Part shown: positions 8,218 to 17,037 of the stretch, one piece after another
Position numbering within the stretch: the first letter of the stretch is position 1
Layout of the letters: each line of letters starts with the position of its first letter
From: Microbispora amethystogenes
Lineage (GTDB): Bacteria > Actinomycetota > Actinomycetes > Streptosporangiales > Streptosporangiaceae
DNA length: 64,000 nt
Direction of reading: 5' to 3'
Assembly: GCF_016863015.1 (NCBI RefSeq)
Contig: NZ_BOOB01000001.1
Location: forward strand, 93,139 to 157,138
Translations under genes and position numbers: made by a program
Notes under the pieces: model-generated
What the model was told of the DNA's origin: nothing
The model's database searches: none
What the model saw: the letters and a program-made list of their open reading frames with translations, nothing else

Positions 8218-9449
8218 CGCTCCTCACTTTGGGTGGTCTCCGCCGAGGGCAGCCACCGGACGCGCCGGCCGATCCGGGCCGCCTCGCTCTCCAGGAGGTC
8301 CACCGCCCACCGGGGATAGGCGCGCAGGGAGGGGGCGAGCAGGCAGAGATCGAAGGTGGCGGGCTCCAGCAGCGTGCGGAAACCGTGCAGCGGCAGCACC
8401 TCGATGCCGGGGAAGTTCCGGCGCGCCTCCTGCGCGAGTCCGGGATCCGGCTCGACACAGAGGTCGCCGCCGTTCACGGCGTACAGGCAGTCGGCCCCGA
8501 ACAGGGCCGTGGCGGGGCCGGGATCGACCGGCGGGCCGGACGGCCGGAGCCGGGCCAGGCCGATCCGGTTCCGGTACGCGGCCCGCAACTCGGCGAGCCG
8601 CGGATGGAGCTCGTGCGCCCAGCAGACCGTGGAGACCTCGACGACCGGATCGGGGTGCTTCCGCAGCAGGAGCGCGGCGTGCTTCTCGTAGCTGGGGCGC
8701 AGCGCGGCGAGGTCGCGGGTGTGCGGGATCTCGACGCAGGCCGCCCGGCGGGCCAGGGTGAACCTCAGCCCCTTCTCGTACAGGCGCCGGCCCAGCTCGA
8801 CGTCCTCACCGCTCCAGCCCACGAAGTCGTCGTCGAAGCCCCCGGCCAGGTGGAAGTCCGCGGCGCCGACGGACACGTTGCCGGTCCAGTAGAAGATCCA
8901 CGGAGCGGCGTACCGGTCGATGTCCTCTCCGAGGCTCCGGTAGCACGGCTCCCGCATGTCCCGGTGCCGCCCGCTCCGGGTGAACCGGTCGATCAGCTCG
9001 TCGGGGGGCTCGTCGAGATCGCCGGTGGAGACCCGGTTCGCCGGGTCGTGGTCGTAGCCGAAGATGTAACCGATCACGGCCCGGCCGCCGCCCTCGTGCG
9101 CGGCCAGGTGCCCGCTCAGCAGGTGGCGGGAGGCGAGCATCCCGCTGTCGAGGAACACGAGGATCCGCCCCTCGGCCCGCGCCGCGCCGAGGTTGCGTGC
9201 CTGCCCGGCCCGGAAGCCGAGGTCCCGCTGGTAGACGTATCCGATCCGGAGGGTCCCGGCATGGCCCTCGGCCACGAGCCGGGTGTCGTCACTCGACCCG
9301 TCGTCGGCGACGATCACCTCGTACCGGTCGCGGGGCATGTCCTGGTCGGCCAGGGAGCGCAGCGTGCGGTCCAGCTCCCGCGCCCGGTTGTAGGTGGGGA
9401 TGACGACCGACACCTCCGGTGCGCCGTGCCCGGCCGGCCGCTCAGCCAA
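8214..9449 (-). CDS. family 2 glycosyltransferase with extra C-terminal domain
   Basis: 411 residues. The GT-A core (about 12-270) has VSVVIPTYNR, VIVADDGSSDD (45-55), FLDSGM (99-104) in the DxD position, and GWSGEDVELGRRL, which matches the ED-containing acceptor motif of chondroitin-synthase-like and galactosyltransferase C-terminal families. A further C-terminal segment of about 130 residues, from the EVSTVCWAHELHPRL region on, has no obvious family. The TTG at 9449 is preferred because AAGGAGG sits seven bases before it. The first 8 bases overlap the end of the binding-protein gene. The sugar donor and acceptor are unknown; the context suggests glycosylation of the pathway product or a cell-surface glycan. 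Confidence 0.8.
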   Translation of the reverse strand: MAERPAGHGAPEVSVVIPTYNRARELDRTLRSLADQDMPRDRYEVIVADDGSSDDTRLVAEGHAGTLRIGYVYQRDLGFRAGQARNLGAARAEGRILVFLDSGMLASRHLLSGHLAAHEGGGRAVIGYIFGYDHDPANRVSTGDLDEPPDELIDRFTRSGRHRDMREPCYRSLGEDIDRYAAPWIFYWTGNVSVGAADFHLAGGFDDDFVGWSGEDVELGRRLYEKGLRFTLARRAACVEIPHTRDLAALRPSYEKHAALLLRKHPDPVVEVSTVCWAHELHPRLAELRAAYRNRIGLARLRPSGPPVDPGPATALFGADCLYAVNGGDLCVEPDPGLAQEARRNFPGIEVLPLHGFRTLLEPATFDLCLLAPSLRAYPRWAVDLLESEAARIGRRVRWLPSAETTQSEER

Positions 9450-10470
9450 CGAGGGCCTCCTTCGCCAGGCTGGTGTCCAGCACCGAGGAGACGGGAGGCA
9501 GCGAGCTCATGCCCCGGGCCCGCAGACCGGCGTAGACGGGACCCGCCAGCCGGTCGGGGTCGATCGAGCCCAGGCCGCGATCACCGGCGGAGCCGCGGAT
9601 GAGCGCGCCCTGCACCTCGTTCTCCCGCCGGGCCGCCGCCGGGTCGAGCCCGAGGTCCTTGCCGTACTTCTCCACGGCCAGCCTGGTCCCGAGCGCCGGG
9701 TCCTTCAGGTTCTGCCGGTATCCGCGGATCACCGCGCGCAGGTAGCCGACGAAACGCGCCCGGTCGGCGGCGAGGTCGGCGCGCCTGACCGCCATGACGA
9801 GCGCGTAGTCGGGCATGCCCAGCTGTCCCTGGGTCACGCTGACCACGCGTACGCCCTGCTGCTCCAGCGCGATCGGCTGGGCGGTGACGTAGCAGGCCAT
9901 GACGTCGCAGTCCCCCTTGGTGAGCGCCGTGGTGCCGGCGCCGACCGGAACCCGTTCGTACCGGACGGGCAGTTTGTTGACCTTCAGGATCGCCTCCACC
10001 ATCACCTCCGCGCCGGGGGACAGGCCGATGCGCCGGCCCACGAGATCCTTGGCGGTGCGCACCGGGTTGGACGCGAGGCTGACGAAGCCGCCCGGGCTCT
10101 CCTGGAAGACGGCGCCGATCGCGACCAGGTCGGCCTCGCTCTCCCGGGCCTTGACGAGGGCGCCGAAGTCGACCAGTGCGACGTCCGCGCCTCCCGCGGT
10201 GACGACGCTGACGGCGTCGGGGATGTTCGGCCCGCCGGCGAGAAGCGGCGCCGACAGTCCTTCCTCCTTGAAGTACCCCTGTTCCTCGGCGATGTAGAAG
10301 CCGGCGAACGTCACGGTCTTCAGCCAGGATAACTGGGTACGCACCACCTTCCCGCCGTCCGCGGACCCGCCGCCCGGCGACGGAGAACACGCCGTGAGCA
10401 GCCCCGCGGCGCTCATTCCGCCGAGGGCCACGGTGGTGCGCAGGAACCCGCGCCGGGAGAACTGGTCCAC
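9442..10470 (-). CDS. NMT1/THI5-type ABC transporter substrate-binding lipoprotein
   Basis: 342-residue extracellular binding protein. The N-terminus is a Tat-like lipoprotein signal: twin Arg in FSRRGFLR and a lipobox LLTAC with Cys28. The mature domain matches the NitT/TauT/THI5 group: QLSWLKTVTFAGFYIAEEQGYFKEEGL (broken here as QLSWLKTVTFAGFY and IAEEQGYF), VALVDFGALV, GRRIGLSPG and the MACYVTAQPIALEQQGV segment. Such proteins bind small heteroaromatic or sulfonate ligands. The CCCFC motif of THI5 enzymes is absent, so it is a binder, not an enzyme. The GTG at 10470 follows AAAGGA. With the two permeases and the ATPase it forms a full importer, an unusual element inside a biosynthetic-looking operon. 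Confidence 0.85.
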   Translation of the reverse strand: MDQFSRRGFLRTTVALGGMSAAGLLTACSPSPGGGSADGGKVVRTQLSWLKTVTFAGFYIAEEQGYFKEEGLSAPLLAGGPNIPDAVSVVTAGGADVALVDFGALVKARESEADLVAIGAVFQESPGGFVSLASNPVRTAKDLVGRRIGLSPGAEVMVEAILKVNKLPVRYERVPVGAGTTALTKGDCDVMACYVTAQPIALEQQGVRVVSVTQGQLGMPDYALVMAVRRADLAADRARFVGYLRAVIRGYRQNLKDPALGTRLAVEKYGKDLGLDPAAARRENEVQGALIRGSAGDRGLGSIDPDRLAGPVYAGLRARGMSSLPPVSSVLDTSLAKEALVG

Positions 10471-10499
10471 TATGAGTCCGTCCTTTTCTTGGTGCTGTT

Positions 10500-11261
10500 T
10501 CAGTGCTTGTGCAGGGAGAGGCGGGCGCGGGTCCTCCGCTCGGCGAGGTCCATGACCTCGTACGCGAGCAGGGAACTGGCCAGCGAGGTCAGCAGGATCG
10601 CCCACACCGTGGGCGTGTCCAGGAGCCCCTGGGAGCGCGCCAGCAGAGCGCCGAGCCCGTCGTTGGCGGTGAGGAACTCCGCGGTGAGCGTGGCGAGCAC
10701 CCCGACACAGGAGGTGAGCTTGGCCGCCTGCACCAGTTCCGGCAGGGCGACGGGAAGCGAGACGTGCCACAGGAGCCTGCCCCGGCCGCCCCCGGTGACC
10801 CGGACGACGTCGGCGAGGGCGGGCGGGATCCGCCACAGCGCGGCGCCGACCAGGGCGAAGGAGGGAAAGAAGCTGAGGATCGCCGCGGTGGCCACCGCGG
10901 CCGGCCCGCCGTAGCCGAAGAACGTGGCGATCAGCGGGCTCAGGGCGAGCACCGGCACGCACCGCATGATCATTCCGGCGGCGCGGGTGAGCGGCTCCAC
11001 CATCGGGAGGAGGTGCGAGACGATCGCGAGCGCCGTGCCGGACGCCAGTCCCAGCGCGGTGCCGGCGACGGCACGCGACACGGTGAGCGCCAGCGCGCCC
11101 GGGTCCGCGACCTTGGCGGCCAGGCTCTCCGCCACCCTCGCCGGATCGGGCACCAGCAGCGCCGGCACGGCGCCGCTCGCGCGCACCAGGACCCAGGCAA
11201 CGGGGAGGACGACCAGGACGACGCCGTATCCGAGCAGCCGGTGCGCACCTGCGCGGCTCAT
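10500..11261 (-). CDS. NitT/TauT-type ABC transporter permease 2
   Basis: 253-residue inner-membrane permease with about six transmembrane helices. The family EAA loop is visible as GGGRGRLLWHVSLPVALPEL in the C-terminal half, the contact site for the ATPase. The ATG at 11261 overlaps the stop of the first permease (ATGA). Hydrophobic segments include LLGYGVVLVVLPVAWVLV at the N-terminus and TVWAILLTSLASSLLAYEV near the end. It would pair with the other permease of the operon as a heterodimer. The long open frame upstream in the same phase is only a shadow of permease 1. Confidence 0.85.
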   Translation of the reverse strand: MSRAGAHRLLGYGVVLVVLPVAWVLVRASGAVPALLVPDPARVAESLAAKVADPGALALTVSRAVAGTALGLASGTALAIVSHLLPMVEPLTRAAGMIMRCVPVLALSPLIATFFGYGGPAAVATAAILSFFPSFALVGAALWRIPPALADVVRVTGGGRGRLLWHVSLPVALPELVQAAKLTSCVGVLATLTAEFLTANDGLGALLARSQGLLDTPTVWAILLTSLASSLLAYEVMDLAERRTRARLSLHKH

Positions 11262-12022
11262 GCGGCGCTCCCGGTGGTTCCGCGGCGGCGGTGGACCGTC
11301 CGGGCCAGCCGGGCGAACACCGCGTAGACGATCGAGGACATCCCGACGACGAGCACGCTGACCGTCGCCACCAGGTCGTCCTGCCCGTCCCGCAGCCCCG
11401 AGACCAGCAGGACGCCGAGCCCGCGCTCGGCGCCGAACCACTCGCCGATGAGCGCTCCGAGAAGGGCTCCGGGCACGGCGAACTTGATCCCTTCGACCAC
11501 GTACGGGAGAGCGCCCGCCGCCTCGACCAGGCGCAGGCGGCGCCACCGCCCCGCGCCGTGCACGGCGAGCAGGTCGCGCAGCCCCCGGGGGACGGCCTTC
11601 AGCCCGGCCTCGGCCGCGGAGAAGACCGGCAGGGCCACGCTGATCGCGGCGGCGATCACCGGTATGGCCTCGCGTTGCACGGACGAGGTCAGCAGCGGCC
11701 CGAGCGCGACCAGCGGAAGGGCGTAGCAGATCAGCATGAGGAGCTGGAGCGGCCCGCGCGCTCCGGCCGCGGCGCCGGCCGACCAGGCCGCCACGACCGC
11801 GAGTGCGGTGCCGGCGACCAGGCCGTACGCGGCCTCCAGCAGGGTGACGCCGGCCGCCTCGGTCAGCAGCTCCCGGCGGCCGGTCAGCACGGGCCAGATC
11901 GACGCCGGGCCGGCGGCGCCGAACCGGTCCCACACCAGCAGGGCGGCGGACACCAGCAGCACCCCGCCCAGGAGGGCCGTGGCCGTCCGGTGAGCGCGGC
12001 CGCGGAGAGCTGGACTAGGCAT
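11258..12022 (-). CDS. NitT/TauT-type ABC transporter permease 1
   Basis: 254-residue integral membrane protein of the BPD permease superfamily, with about six helices and an EAA-like loop (AVHGAGRWRRLRLVEAAGAL). The ATG at 12022, with GAGG six bases upstream, is preferred to the GTG at 12037, whose potential ribosome site is only one base away. The start overlaps the end of the ATPase gene by 8 bases. Partner permease, ATPase and binding protein lie in the same operon, so together they should import a small molecule of the nitrate/taurine/pyrimidine class. The substrate cannot be read from the sequence. Confidence 0.85.
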   Translation of the reverse strand: MPSPALRGRAHRTATALLGGVLLVSAALLVWDRFGAAGPASIWPVLTGRRELLTEAAGVTLLEAAYGLVAGTALAVVAAWSAGAAAGARGPLQLLMLICYALPLVALGPLLTSSVQREAIPVIAAAISVALPVFSAAEAGLKAVPRGLRDLLAVHGAGRWRRLRLVEAAGALPYVVEGIKFAVPGALLGALIGEWFGAERGLGVLLVSGLRDGQDDLVATVSVLVVGMSSIVYAVFARLARTVHRRRGTTGSAA

Positions 12023-12800
12023 CGAGCGCCTCGACACACTCCTGTACGGCGTGCCGGAACGTCTCGTCCGGGACCTCGGGCCGGGGGCGTGCCATCGGCA
12101 CCGTGATCTCCCTGACGATGGTGGACGGGCGACCCGACATGACCACGACGCGGTCGGCCAGCAGCACCGCCTCCTCGACCGCGTGGGTGATCAGAACGGT
12201 GGTCGGGCGGACGACGGTCCAGACGCGTTCCAGCTCACGGTTCAACCGGCGCCGGGTGATGGCGTCGAGTGCCCCGAAGGGCTCGTCCAGGAGCAGCAGC
12301 GACGGCTCCATGACCAGCGCCCGCGCCAGCGCGACCCGCTGGCGCATCCCGCCGGACGCCTCGTGGGGGCGCAGGTGGGCGAGGCTCGCCAGGCCGACGA
12401 GCTCCAGGATCTCGTCGACGCGCTCCCGGTCCGGCCGCCGTCCCGCGACGCGGTAGGCGAACTCCACGTTGCGCCGCAGCGAGGCCCAGGGGAGGAGCGC
12501 CGGGTCCTGGAAGGCCATGCCGATGCGGTGTTCCCGCGCCAGCCGGTCCGGTGGACCGCCGCAGCAGGTGATCGTGCCGTCGGTGGGCGTCTCCAGCCCG
12601 GCGATCATCCGGAGCAGCGTCGTCTTCCCGCAGCCCGACGGGCCGATGATCGCGAGGAACTCCGAGGTGCGGACCTTCAGGCTGACGTCGTGCACGGCCC
12701 GCACGGCCCGCCGGCCGGAACCGTAGCTCTTGGACAGCGCCTGGCCGTGGATCGCCACATCGCTCCCGGCCGTCGAGGCTCCGTCGTCGTGTGCGCTCAC
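12015..12800 (-). CDS. NitT/TauT-type ABC transporter ATPase
   Basis: 261-residue nucleotide-binding subunit. Walker A is GPSGCGKTT (53-61), the Q-loop is MAFQDPALLPW, the signature SGGMRQRVALARAL, Walker B LLLLDEPFGALD, and the switch His lies in LITHAVEEAV. These match the SsuB/TauB-type importer ATPases. The GTG start at 12800 overlaps the Rieske-oxygenase stop (GTGA), tying expression of the importer to that of the oxygenase. It drives uptake through the two adjacent permeases at the inner membrane face. Confidence 0.93.
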   Translation of the reverse strand: MSAHDDGASTAGSDVAIHGQALSKSYGSGRRAVRAVHDVSLKVRTSEFLAIIGPSGCGKTTLLRMIAGLETPTDGTITCCGGPPDRLAREHRIGMAFQDPALLPWASLRRNVEFAYRVAGRRPDRERVDEILELVGLASLAHLRPHEASGGMRQRVALARALVMEPSLLLLDEPFGALDAITRRRLNRELERVWTVVRPTTVLITHAVEEAVLLADRVVVMSGRPSTIVREITVPMARPRPEVPDETFRHAVQECVEALDA

Positions 12801-13864
12801 CGAGCGGCCCCGTGCGCGAGGCGGACGCCCGGCCATCGGTCGCCGGGAGGGCCGGCCTCCTCCACGTAGGACTGCCACCTCGACCGCAGCAGCCGTTCGG
12901 CCGCCGCGGCGACCGGGTTGAGCTCGCAGCGCGGTTCGTCCGGCCGGGTCTCCCAGGCGATCTGCTCGCGCACCCCGATCCAGGCGTCCTGTTCCTGGAT
13001 CCGGGCGAGCACCAGACGGCGGAAGAACGGCTCGGCGAACTGGCGCAGGCGCCTGGTGCCCCGCCGGGCCTTGATGTACAGCGTGATGTAGACGGCGACC
13101 CGGTCCCGGCTCTCCGGCCGGAAGAAGGCCCACACCACCATCCCGTCCCCGAGACGCGCGTGGTGGTGGGGATAGTCGTAGTACACCTCCAGCGGGTAGG
13201 TCACCGTGGAGGCGTCACGGTCGGAGCCGAGCAGCATCCGGAGCGTACGCTCCGCCCGGCTCTGCCCGCTGGTCACCTCGTACGCCCCGAAGACGCGGCG
13301 CTCGTCGCTCTCGAGGTCGCGCAGGCGCAGCCGTGACCAGGGCTGATACTTCCGGTGCAGGTGGAAGTGGGTGTAGTCCATCCCGTTGACCAGGCCGACG
13401 CCGTAGTGGTTCGGAAAGACCCGGTCCTGCCGGAACGAGAACCACTCGCCGCCGTCCCACTGCGAGGTGTCCGGCGGCTGCGGAGGCAGCGGGTCGGCGG
13501 GCTCGGGGACGAACCAGACGAGGCCGCTGCGCTCGACGACGGGAAAGCTCCGCACCCGCAGGCGGGGAAGCGGCGCCTCCTCCTCCCAGTAGGGGATCCG
13601 GGCGAGCGCGCCGTCCGGGCCGTACTCCCATCCGTGGTAGGGGCAGACGATGCGGCAGTCACGCACCTCGCCCTCGTGGAGCGCGACGCGGCGGTGCGCG
13701 CAGGCGTTGTCGAGACAGTGGACCGCACCGTGAACGTCACGGAAGACGACGAAGGAACGGCCGAGGAAACGGACCTCCCTGGCCTGTTCCGGACCCAGTT
13801 CGTCGCTGCGGCAGGCCGGATACCAGCAGCGGGGGTCCACACCGATGTCGCAGAGGTTGCTCAA
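12797..13864 (-). CDS. Rieske non-heme iron oxygenase
   Basis: 355-residue oxygenase alpha-type subunit. The Rieske [2Fe-2S] ligands are Cys55-x-His57 and Cys74-xx-His77 (CAHRR and CPYHGWEY), with the usual 16-residue spacing. The mononuclear iron site is in NGMDYTHFHLH (160-170), giving His166 and His170. A more distant acidic ligand is not assigned. No ferredoxin or reductase gene is nearby, so electrons must come from elsewhere in the genome. The TTG at 13864 is chosen because AGGAGAAAGA precedes it; the GTG at 13897 would overlap the upstream gene and has no ribosome site. The reaction could be hydroxylation, desaturation or demethylation; the substrate is unknown. Confidence 0.88.
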   Translation of the reverse strand: MSNLCDIGVDPRCWYPACRSDELGPEQAREVRFLGRSFVVFRDVHGAVHCLDNACAHRRVALHEGEVRDCRIVCPYHGWEYGPDGALARIPYWEEEAPLPRLRVRSFPVVERSGLVWFVPEPADPLPPQPPDTSQWDGGEWFSFRQDRVFPNHYGVGLVNGMDYTHFHLHRKYQPWSRLRLRDLESDERRVFGAYEVTSGQSRAERTLRMLLGSDRDASTVTYPLEVYYDYPHHHARLGDGMVVWAFFRPESRDRVAVYITLYIKARRGTRRLRQFAEPFFRRLVLARIQEQDAWIGVREQIAWETRPDEPRCELNPVAAAAERLLRSRWQSYVEEAGPPGDRWPGVRLAHGAAR

Positions 13865-13883
13865 TCTTTCTCCTGTTGTGCGT

Positions 13884-14717
13884 TCACGCGGCGGCACGGA
13901 TCAGGCAGCGCTGCAGCCAGCGGTCCGTGCCGTCGTAGCGCGGTCGGTAGGCGGTGCGGCCGTGAACGAGGTGGGTGTTGTCGATGAGCAACAGGTCCCC
14001 GGTCCGAAGGGTGACCGTGACGGTCCGCTCCTCGATCCCCGCGCGCAGCGCCCGCAGCGGCCGCTCGTACTCCTCACCGGCCGCGCACAGCGCCTCGGCG
14101 TAGTTGAAGCGGAGCCGGCCTCGCCACTGCGACGCCACCGGTTTGGGTTCGGTGAGCGTGCCGCCGGGCAGGCGGAAGGCGAAGGCCGGCTCGGCCAGCG
14201 CCCGGCGGGTGCCGGGGTCGAGCCCCGCCCACACGTCGAGCAGGTCGCAGACCAGCGTGCCGACCCTCTCGTCCGCACGCAGGCAGAGCAGGACGAGGGC
14301 GTCCGGGGTGTTCGGACGGAACGCCGTCTCGGTGTGCATCTCCAGGTACACGGCGTTGCTGGCGTTCTGCCGGGACGCCTCCCCGCGGAGCGGGTACAGG
14401 TTCTGCACCCGCGCGCCCGCGTGCCAGTCCGCGAAGGAGATCACCTCGCCGACCAGGGACGCGAGCGCGAGCAGCGGCGACTCGGTCCCGATGGGGTGCC
14501 CCAGCTCGGCGTAGGGGCGGTCGGGCGTCGGCGGAAGGACCGGCGGCACCCGGACCCCGGTGACGTGCAGGAGGCCGGCCTCGCCCAGGGTCCGGCCGAA
14601 CCGCGTCGCGGCCCGCGCCAGCTCGGGCCCGAGGCCGTACGATCGCTCATCGCCGCCTACGGCGGTGTCCGCGGGCAGGGTCAGCAGCGCCCGGCGGTGC
14701 GGGCCGGGCTCAGGCAA
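13884..14717 (-). CDS. clavaminate synthase/TauD-type Fe(II)/2-oxoglutarate oxygenase 1
   Basis: 277 residues. The iron-binding facial triad is visible as His128 and Glu130 in EMHTETAF and a distal His252 in HLVHGRTAY. The RYDGTDRWLQR block (260-270) supplies the 2-oxoglutarate-binding Arg. The HxE (not HxD) triad and the DGTDRWLQR block are typical of the clavaminate synthase / arginine- and asparagine-hydroxylase branch, whose members act on free or carrier-bound amino acids. The TTG start overlaps the stop of the radical SAM gene by 8 bases. It is about 70 residues shorter than its paralogue four steps upstream in the operon, mainly at the N-terminus. Substrate unknown. Confidence 0.85.
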   Translation of the reverse strand: MPEPGPHRRALLTLPADTAVGGDERSYGLGPELARAATRFGRTLGEAGLLHVTGVRVPPVLPPTPDRPYAELGHPIGTESPLLALASLVGEVISFADWHAGARVQNLYPLRGEASRQNASNAVYLEMHTETAFRPNTPDALVLLCLRADERVGTLVCDLLDVWAGLDPGTRRALAEPAFAFRLPGGTLTEPKPVASQWRGRLRFNYAEALCAAGEEYERPLRALRAGIEERTVTVTLRTGDLLLIDNTHLVHGRTAYRPRYDGTDRWLQRCLIRAAA

Positions 14718-15825
14718 GGCTGAATACCCCCGAGAAGACGGGGAGCCGGTGGTGCTCGATGATCTCGTTGAACCTCACGTGCACGCGGATGAGCTCGTCG
14801 AGGTCGTAGACGAAGGGAATCCGCTGCTGCTTGACCACGAACGCGGTGAAGACCGTGGGAGAGGGCACGACCCCGAGTTCGGCGATCGTCTCCAGTCCAC
14901 GCAGGGTCTCCTCGGGCGGCTCGATCCCCGCGAGCAGGCAGCTGCCGACGTTTCCGGCGCCGAACACCTCCACGGCGTCGGTGAAGATGTCCACGTAGTC
15001 CGCGAAGGTGATGTCGGCCTTGTATCCGTGGATGAGGCGCCGCCGGTAGTCCGCGTTCACCACCTCGATCCCGCTGTTGAAGCGGGAGACGCCCGCGTCG
15101 CGCAGGGTGGTGAGGTAGTCGATCCGGCGGGCCCGGTTCCCGATGAGGCTCGGCGGGATGACCTGCGAGACGTAGATCCCCTCCGTGTAGCCGGCGTCGC
15201 GCAGCGCCGTGGCCATCCGGCAGTGGCGCTCCAGCTCCAGCGCCTCGTTCGTGATGCTGCCGGTGCACAGCCAGACGATGTCGTACTTGGTGCGGAAGTC
15301 CTCCGCGTGGTCGTCGACGTAGCGGAGGCACTCGTCGAAGTTGGCCTTGTAGCTCCCGGTCTTCGTCTGCTGGATGGCGAGCACCTCCCACTCGCTCTCC
15401 TTGAAGCAGAAGTCGCAGGAGTACGCGCAGTAGGTGTGGTAGTCGAAGACGAAGCTGCGGGTGCCGTTCTCGCGGAGCAGCCCGAAGTTGTACATGCCGG
15501 TGGGCGCCCGGTCGTCGTCGACGAACTGCTCGCAGGCCACCTCGCGCTCCTCGTCGTTGATCAGCGCGCTGAGCCGGGTGCCGTCGAAGCAGAAGGGGGA
15601 GGCCTGGTTCACCCGTACGGTGATCTTCTTGCGGAAGCCGGGGCCGCTGATCACGATCTCGATCCGCGGCAGCACCTGGCCGAGGATCGGCAGCCGGATG
15701 TCCGTGGTGGCGAAACGCACTCCGTCCCGGAGGGCGCCGAGCCGGAACACCTCCTCGATCCGCACGAGATCGAGATTCTTCAACGTCAGCGGGATGTGGG
15801 AGTCACGAGCGGCCGCACGTCTCAT
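14710..15825 (-). CDS. radical SAM enzyme of unrecognised subfamily
   Basis: 371 residues. The SAM-binding [4Fe-4S] cluster motif is Cys133-xxx-Cys137-xx-Cys140 (CAYSCDFC). It is unusual in being preceded by about 130 residues (DIRLPILGQVLPRIEIVIS, a KKITVRV strand, then NDEEREVACEQFVDDD) that I cannot assign. A TIM-barrel-like half follows (DIVWLCTGSITNEALELE, GVSRFNSGIEVV, NVGSCLLAGIEPPEETLRGL), where GIEPPEET resembles the region that contacts SAM. No C-terminal SPASM-type cysteine cluster is seen. ATG at 15825 with AAGGA five bases upstream. It sits between the amidohydrolase and oxygenase 1, so it likely catalyses a radical rearrangement or C-C bond step in the pathway. Confidence 0.85.
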   Translation of the reverse strand: MRRAAARDSHIPLTLKNLDLVRIEEVFRLGALRDGVRFATTDIRLPILGQVLPRIEIVISGPGFRKKITVRVNQASPFCFDGTRLSALINDEEREVACEQFVDDDRAPTGMYNFGLLRENGTRSFVFDYHTYCAYSCDFCFKESEWEVLAIQQTKTGSYKANFDECLRYVDDHAEDFRTKYDIVWLCTGSITNEALELERHCRMATALRDAGYTEGIYVSQVIPPSLIGNRARRIDYLTTLRDAGVSRFNSGIEVVNADYRRRLIHGYKADITFADYVDIFTDAVEVFGAGNVGSCLLAGIEPPEETLRGLETIAELGVVPSPTVFTAFVVKQQRIPFVYDLDELIRVHVRFNEIIEHHRLPVFSGVFSLA

Positions 15826-15864
15826 GAGAGTCCTTCGGGAAGGGGAACTACCGGGCCGTGGGAG

Positions 15865-17004
15865 TCATTTGTCCAGGATGCGGAGGGCGTTCTCGCCGAG
15901 CAGGGCGCGGCGCAGGTCCTCGGGCAGGGACGCCAGAACCGGCTCCCACTCCTCCCGCGGCCGGAAGGGCGTGCCGGGGTGGGGGAAGTCGGTGGCGAGG
16001 AGCACCCGGGAGCGGAGTTCTCCGGGGAGCCGGTCGAGACGCTCGCCGAGGCCGGTCGAGAAGAAGAAGGCGTCGCGGTCGTACAGGTAGTGCCGGGGCG
16101 GGTGATCGGGGGTGTCGCGCCCGGTCTCCCGCAGCGTCTCGAACGACTCCTGCGCGCGCTCCAGCCAGGCGGGCAGCCAGCCGATGTTGCACTCGTGGAA
16201 GGCGAACCGCAGGTCCGGGAAGCGGTCGGGGACCCGCGCGTCGAGCAGCCCCGCCAGGAAGAGCTGACCGGGCAGGATCTCGTTGACGTGGTTGAAGAAC
16301 GCGCCGGCGCCGGGCGCGCGCACGCTGGTCGGGAGGGGCAGCGGCAGCAGGTGCGGCACGGCGACCTTGTGCAGGTGGATCACCAGGCCGTGGTCCTGCG
16401 CGGCCGCCCAGAACGGGTCGAGCCGGGCGTCGAGGACCGTCACCCCGTGGGGAAGCATCACGTGCCGGAAACCCGCCCCGGCGAGCGCGGCCACCTCCTG
16501 CGGAAACGGCGCCTCGGGGGACAGCGCCAGCTGGCCCACCGGGACGAGCCTGCCGGGGGCCGCCGAGGCGAAGTCCGTCATCCAGCGGTTGTAGGCGCGC
16601 AGGTGGGCGACCGCGTAGGGAGAGGCGCAGTCCACCTCTCTGGGCCAGATCAGCCCGAGGGACGGGAAGAGCAGCGTGGCCTCGACGCCCTCGGCGTCCA
16701 GCCACCGCACCCGTGCCTCACCGTCGTAGGACGCCGGTGGGCACGACTCCATGAAGGGGGCGTACTCCGCGCGTTCCAGGGTGTTCCATTCCACGATGGG
16801 CTGGGCCGGGTCGTAGGGGACGCCGCCGAGCCGGCGGATGAGCCGGGAGGGACTCCCGTCGATCAGGAGGCGGTCGCCGTCGGACGGATCACGCTCCACC
16901 CGCAGGCAGGTCTCCCGGAACGCGGGGTCGACGTACTCCTCCCACAGTGTCCCGGGTTCGATGACATGGCCGTCCGCGTCGACGACCGGGTAGCCGTTCC
17001 ACAT
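15865..17004 (-). CDS. amidohydrolase-2/ACMSD-type metal-dependent hydrolase or decarboxylase
   Basis: 379-residue TIM-barrel protein of the amidohydrolase superfamily (PF04909-like). Metal- and substrate-site blocks: VVDADGHVIEPGTLWEEY at the N-terminus, LVIHLHK in the middle, FHECNIGWLPAW and LLATDFPHPGTPF towards the C-terminus. This block order matches the ACMSD, gamma-resorcylate and related non-oxidative decarboxylases as well as hydrolases. The ATG at 17004 has GAGGA upstream. It lies second in the operon, 33 bases after oxygenase 2. In the pathway it may remove a carboxylate or open a ring; which of these cannot be told from sequence. Confidence 0.82.
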   Translation of the reverse strand: MWNGYPVVDADGHVIEPGTLWEEYVDPAFRETCLRVERDPSDGDRLLIDGSPSRLIRRLGGVPYDPAQPIVEWNTLERAEYAPFMESCPPASYDGEARVRWLDAEGVEATLLFPSLGLIWPREVDCASPYAVAHLRAYNRWMTDFASAAPGRLVPVGQLALSPEAPFPQEVAALAGAGFRHVMLPHGVTVLDARLDPFWAAAQDHGLVIHLHKVAVPHLLPLPLPTSVRAPGAGAFFNHVNEILPGQLFLAGLLDARVPDRFPDLRFAFHECNIGWLPAWLERAQESFETLRETGRDTPDHPPRHYLYDRDAFFFSTGLGERLDRLPGELRSRVLLATDFPHPGTPFRPREEWEPVLASLPEDLRRALLGENALRILDK

Positions 17005-17037
17005 GCTTTGCGTCCTCGCGTCGGGGAGCCCGGCCCG

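Noticed and set aside
9442..10470. The binding protein as a THI5-type pyrimidine synthase
   Set aside because: It has a lipoprotein signal, and the CCCFC iron-binding motif of such enzymes is missing.
13862..13897. GTG at 13897 as the start of the Rieske oxygenase
   Set aside because: It would overlap the upstream oxygenase gene and has no ribosome site; the TTG at 13864 has AGGAG at proper distance and starts at the family-like N-terminus.
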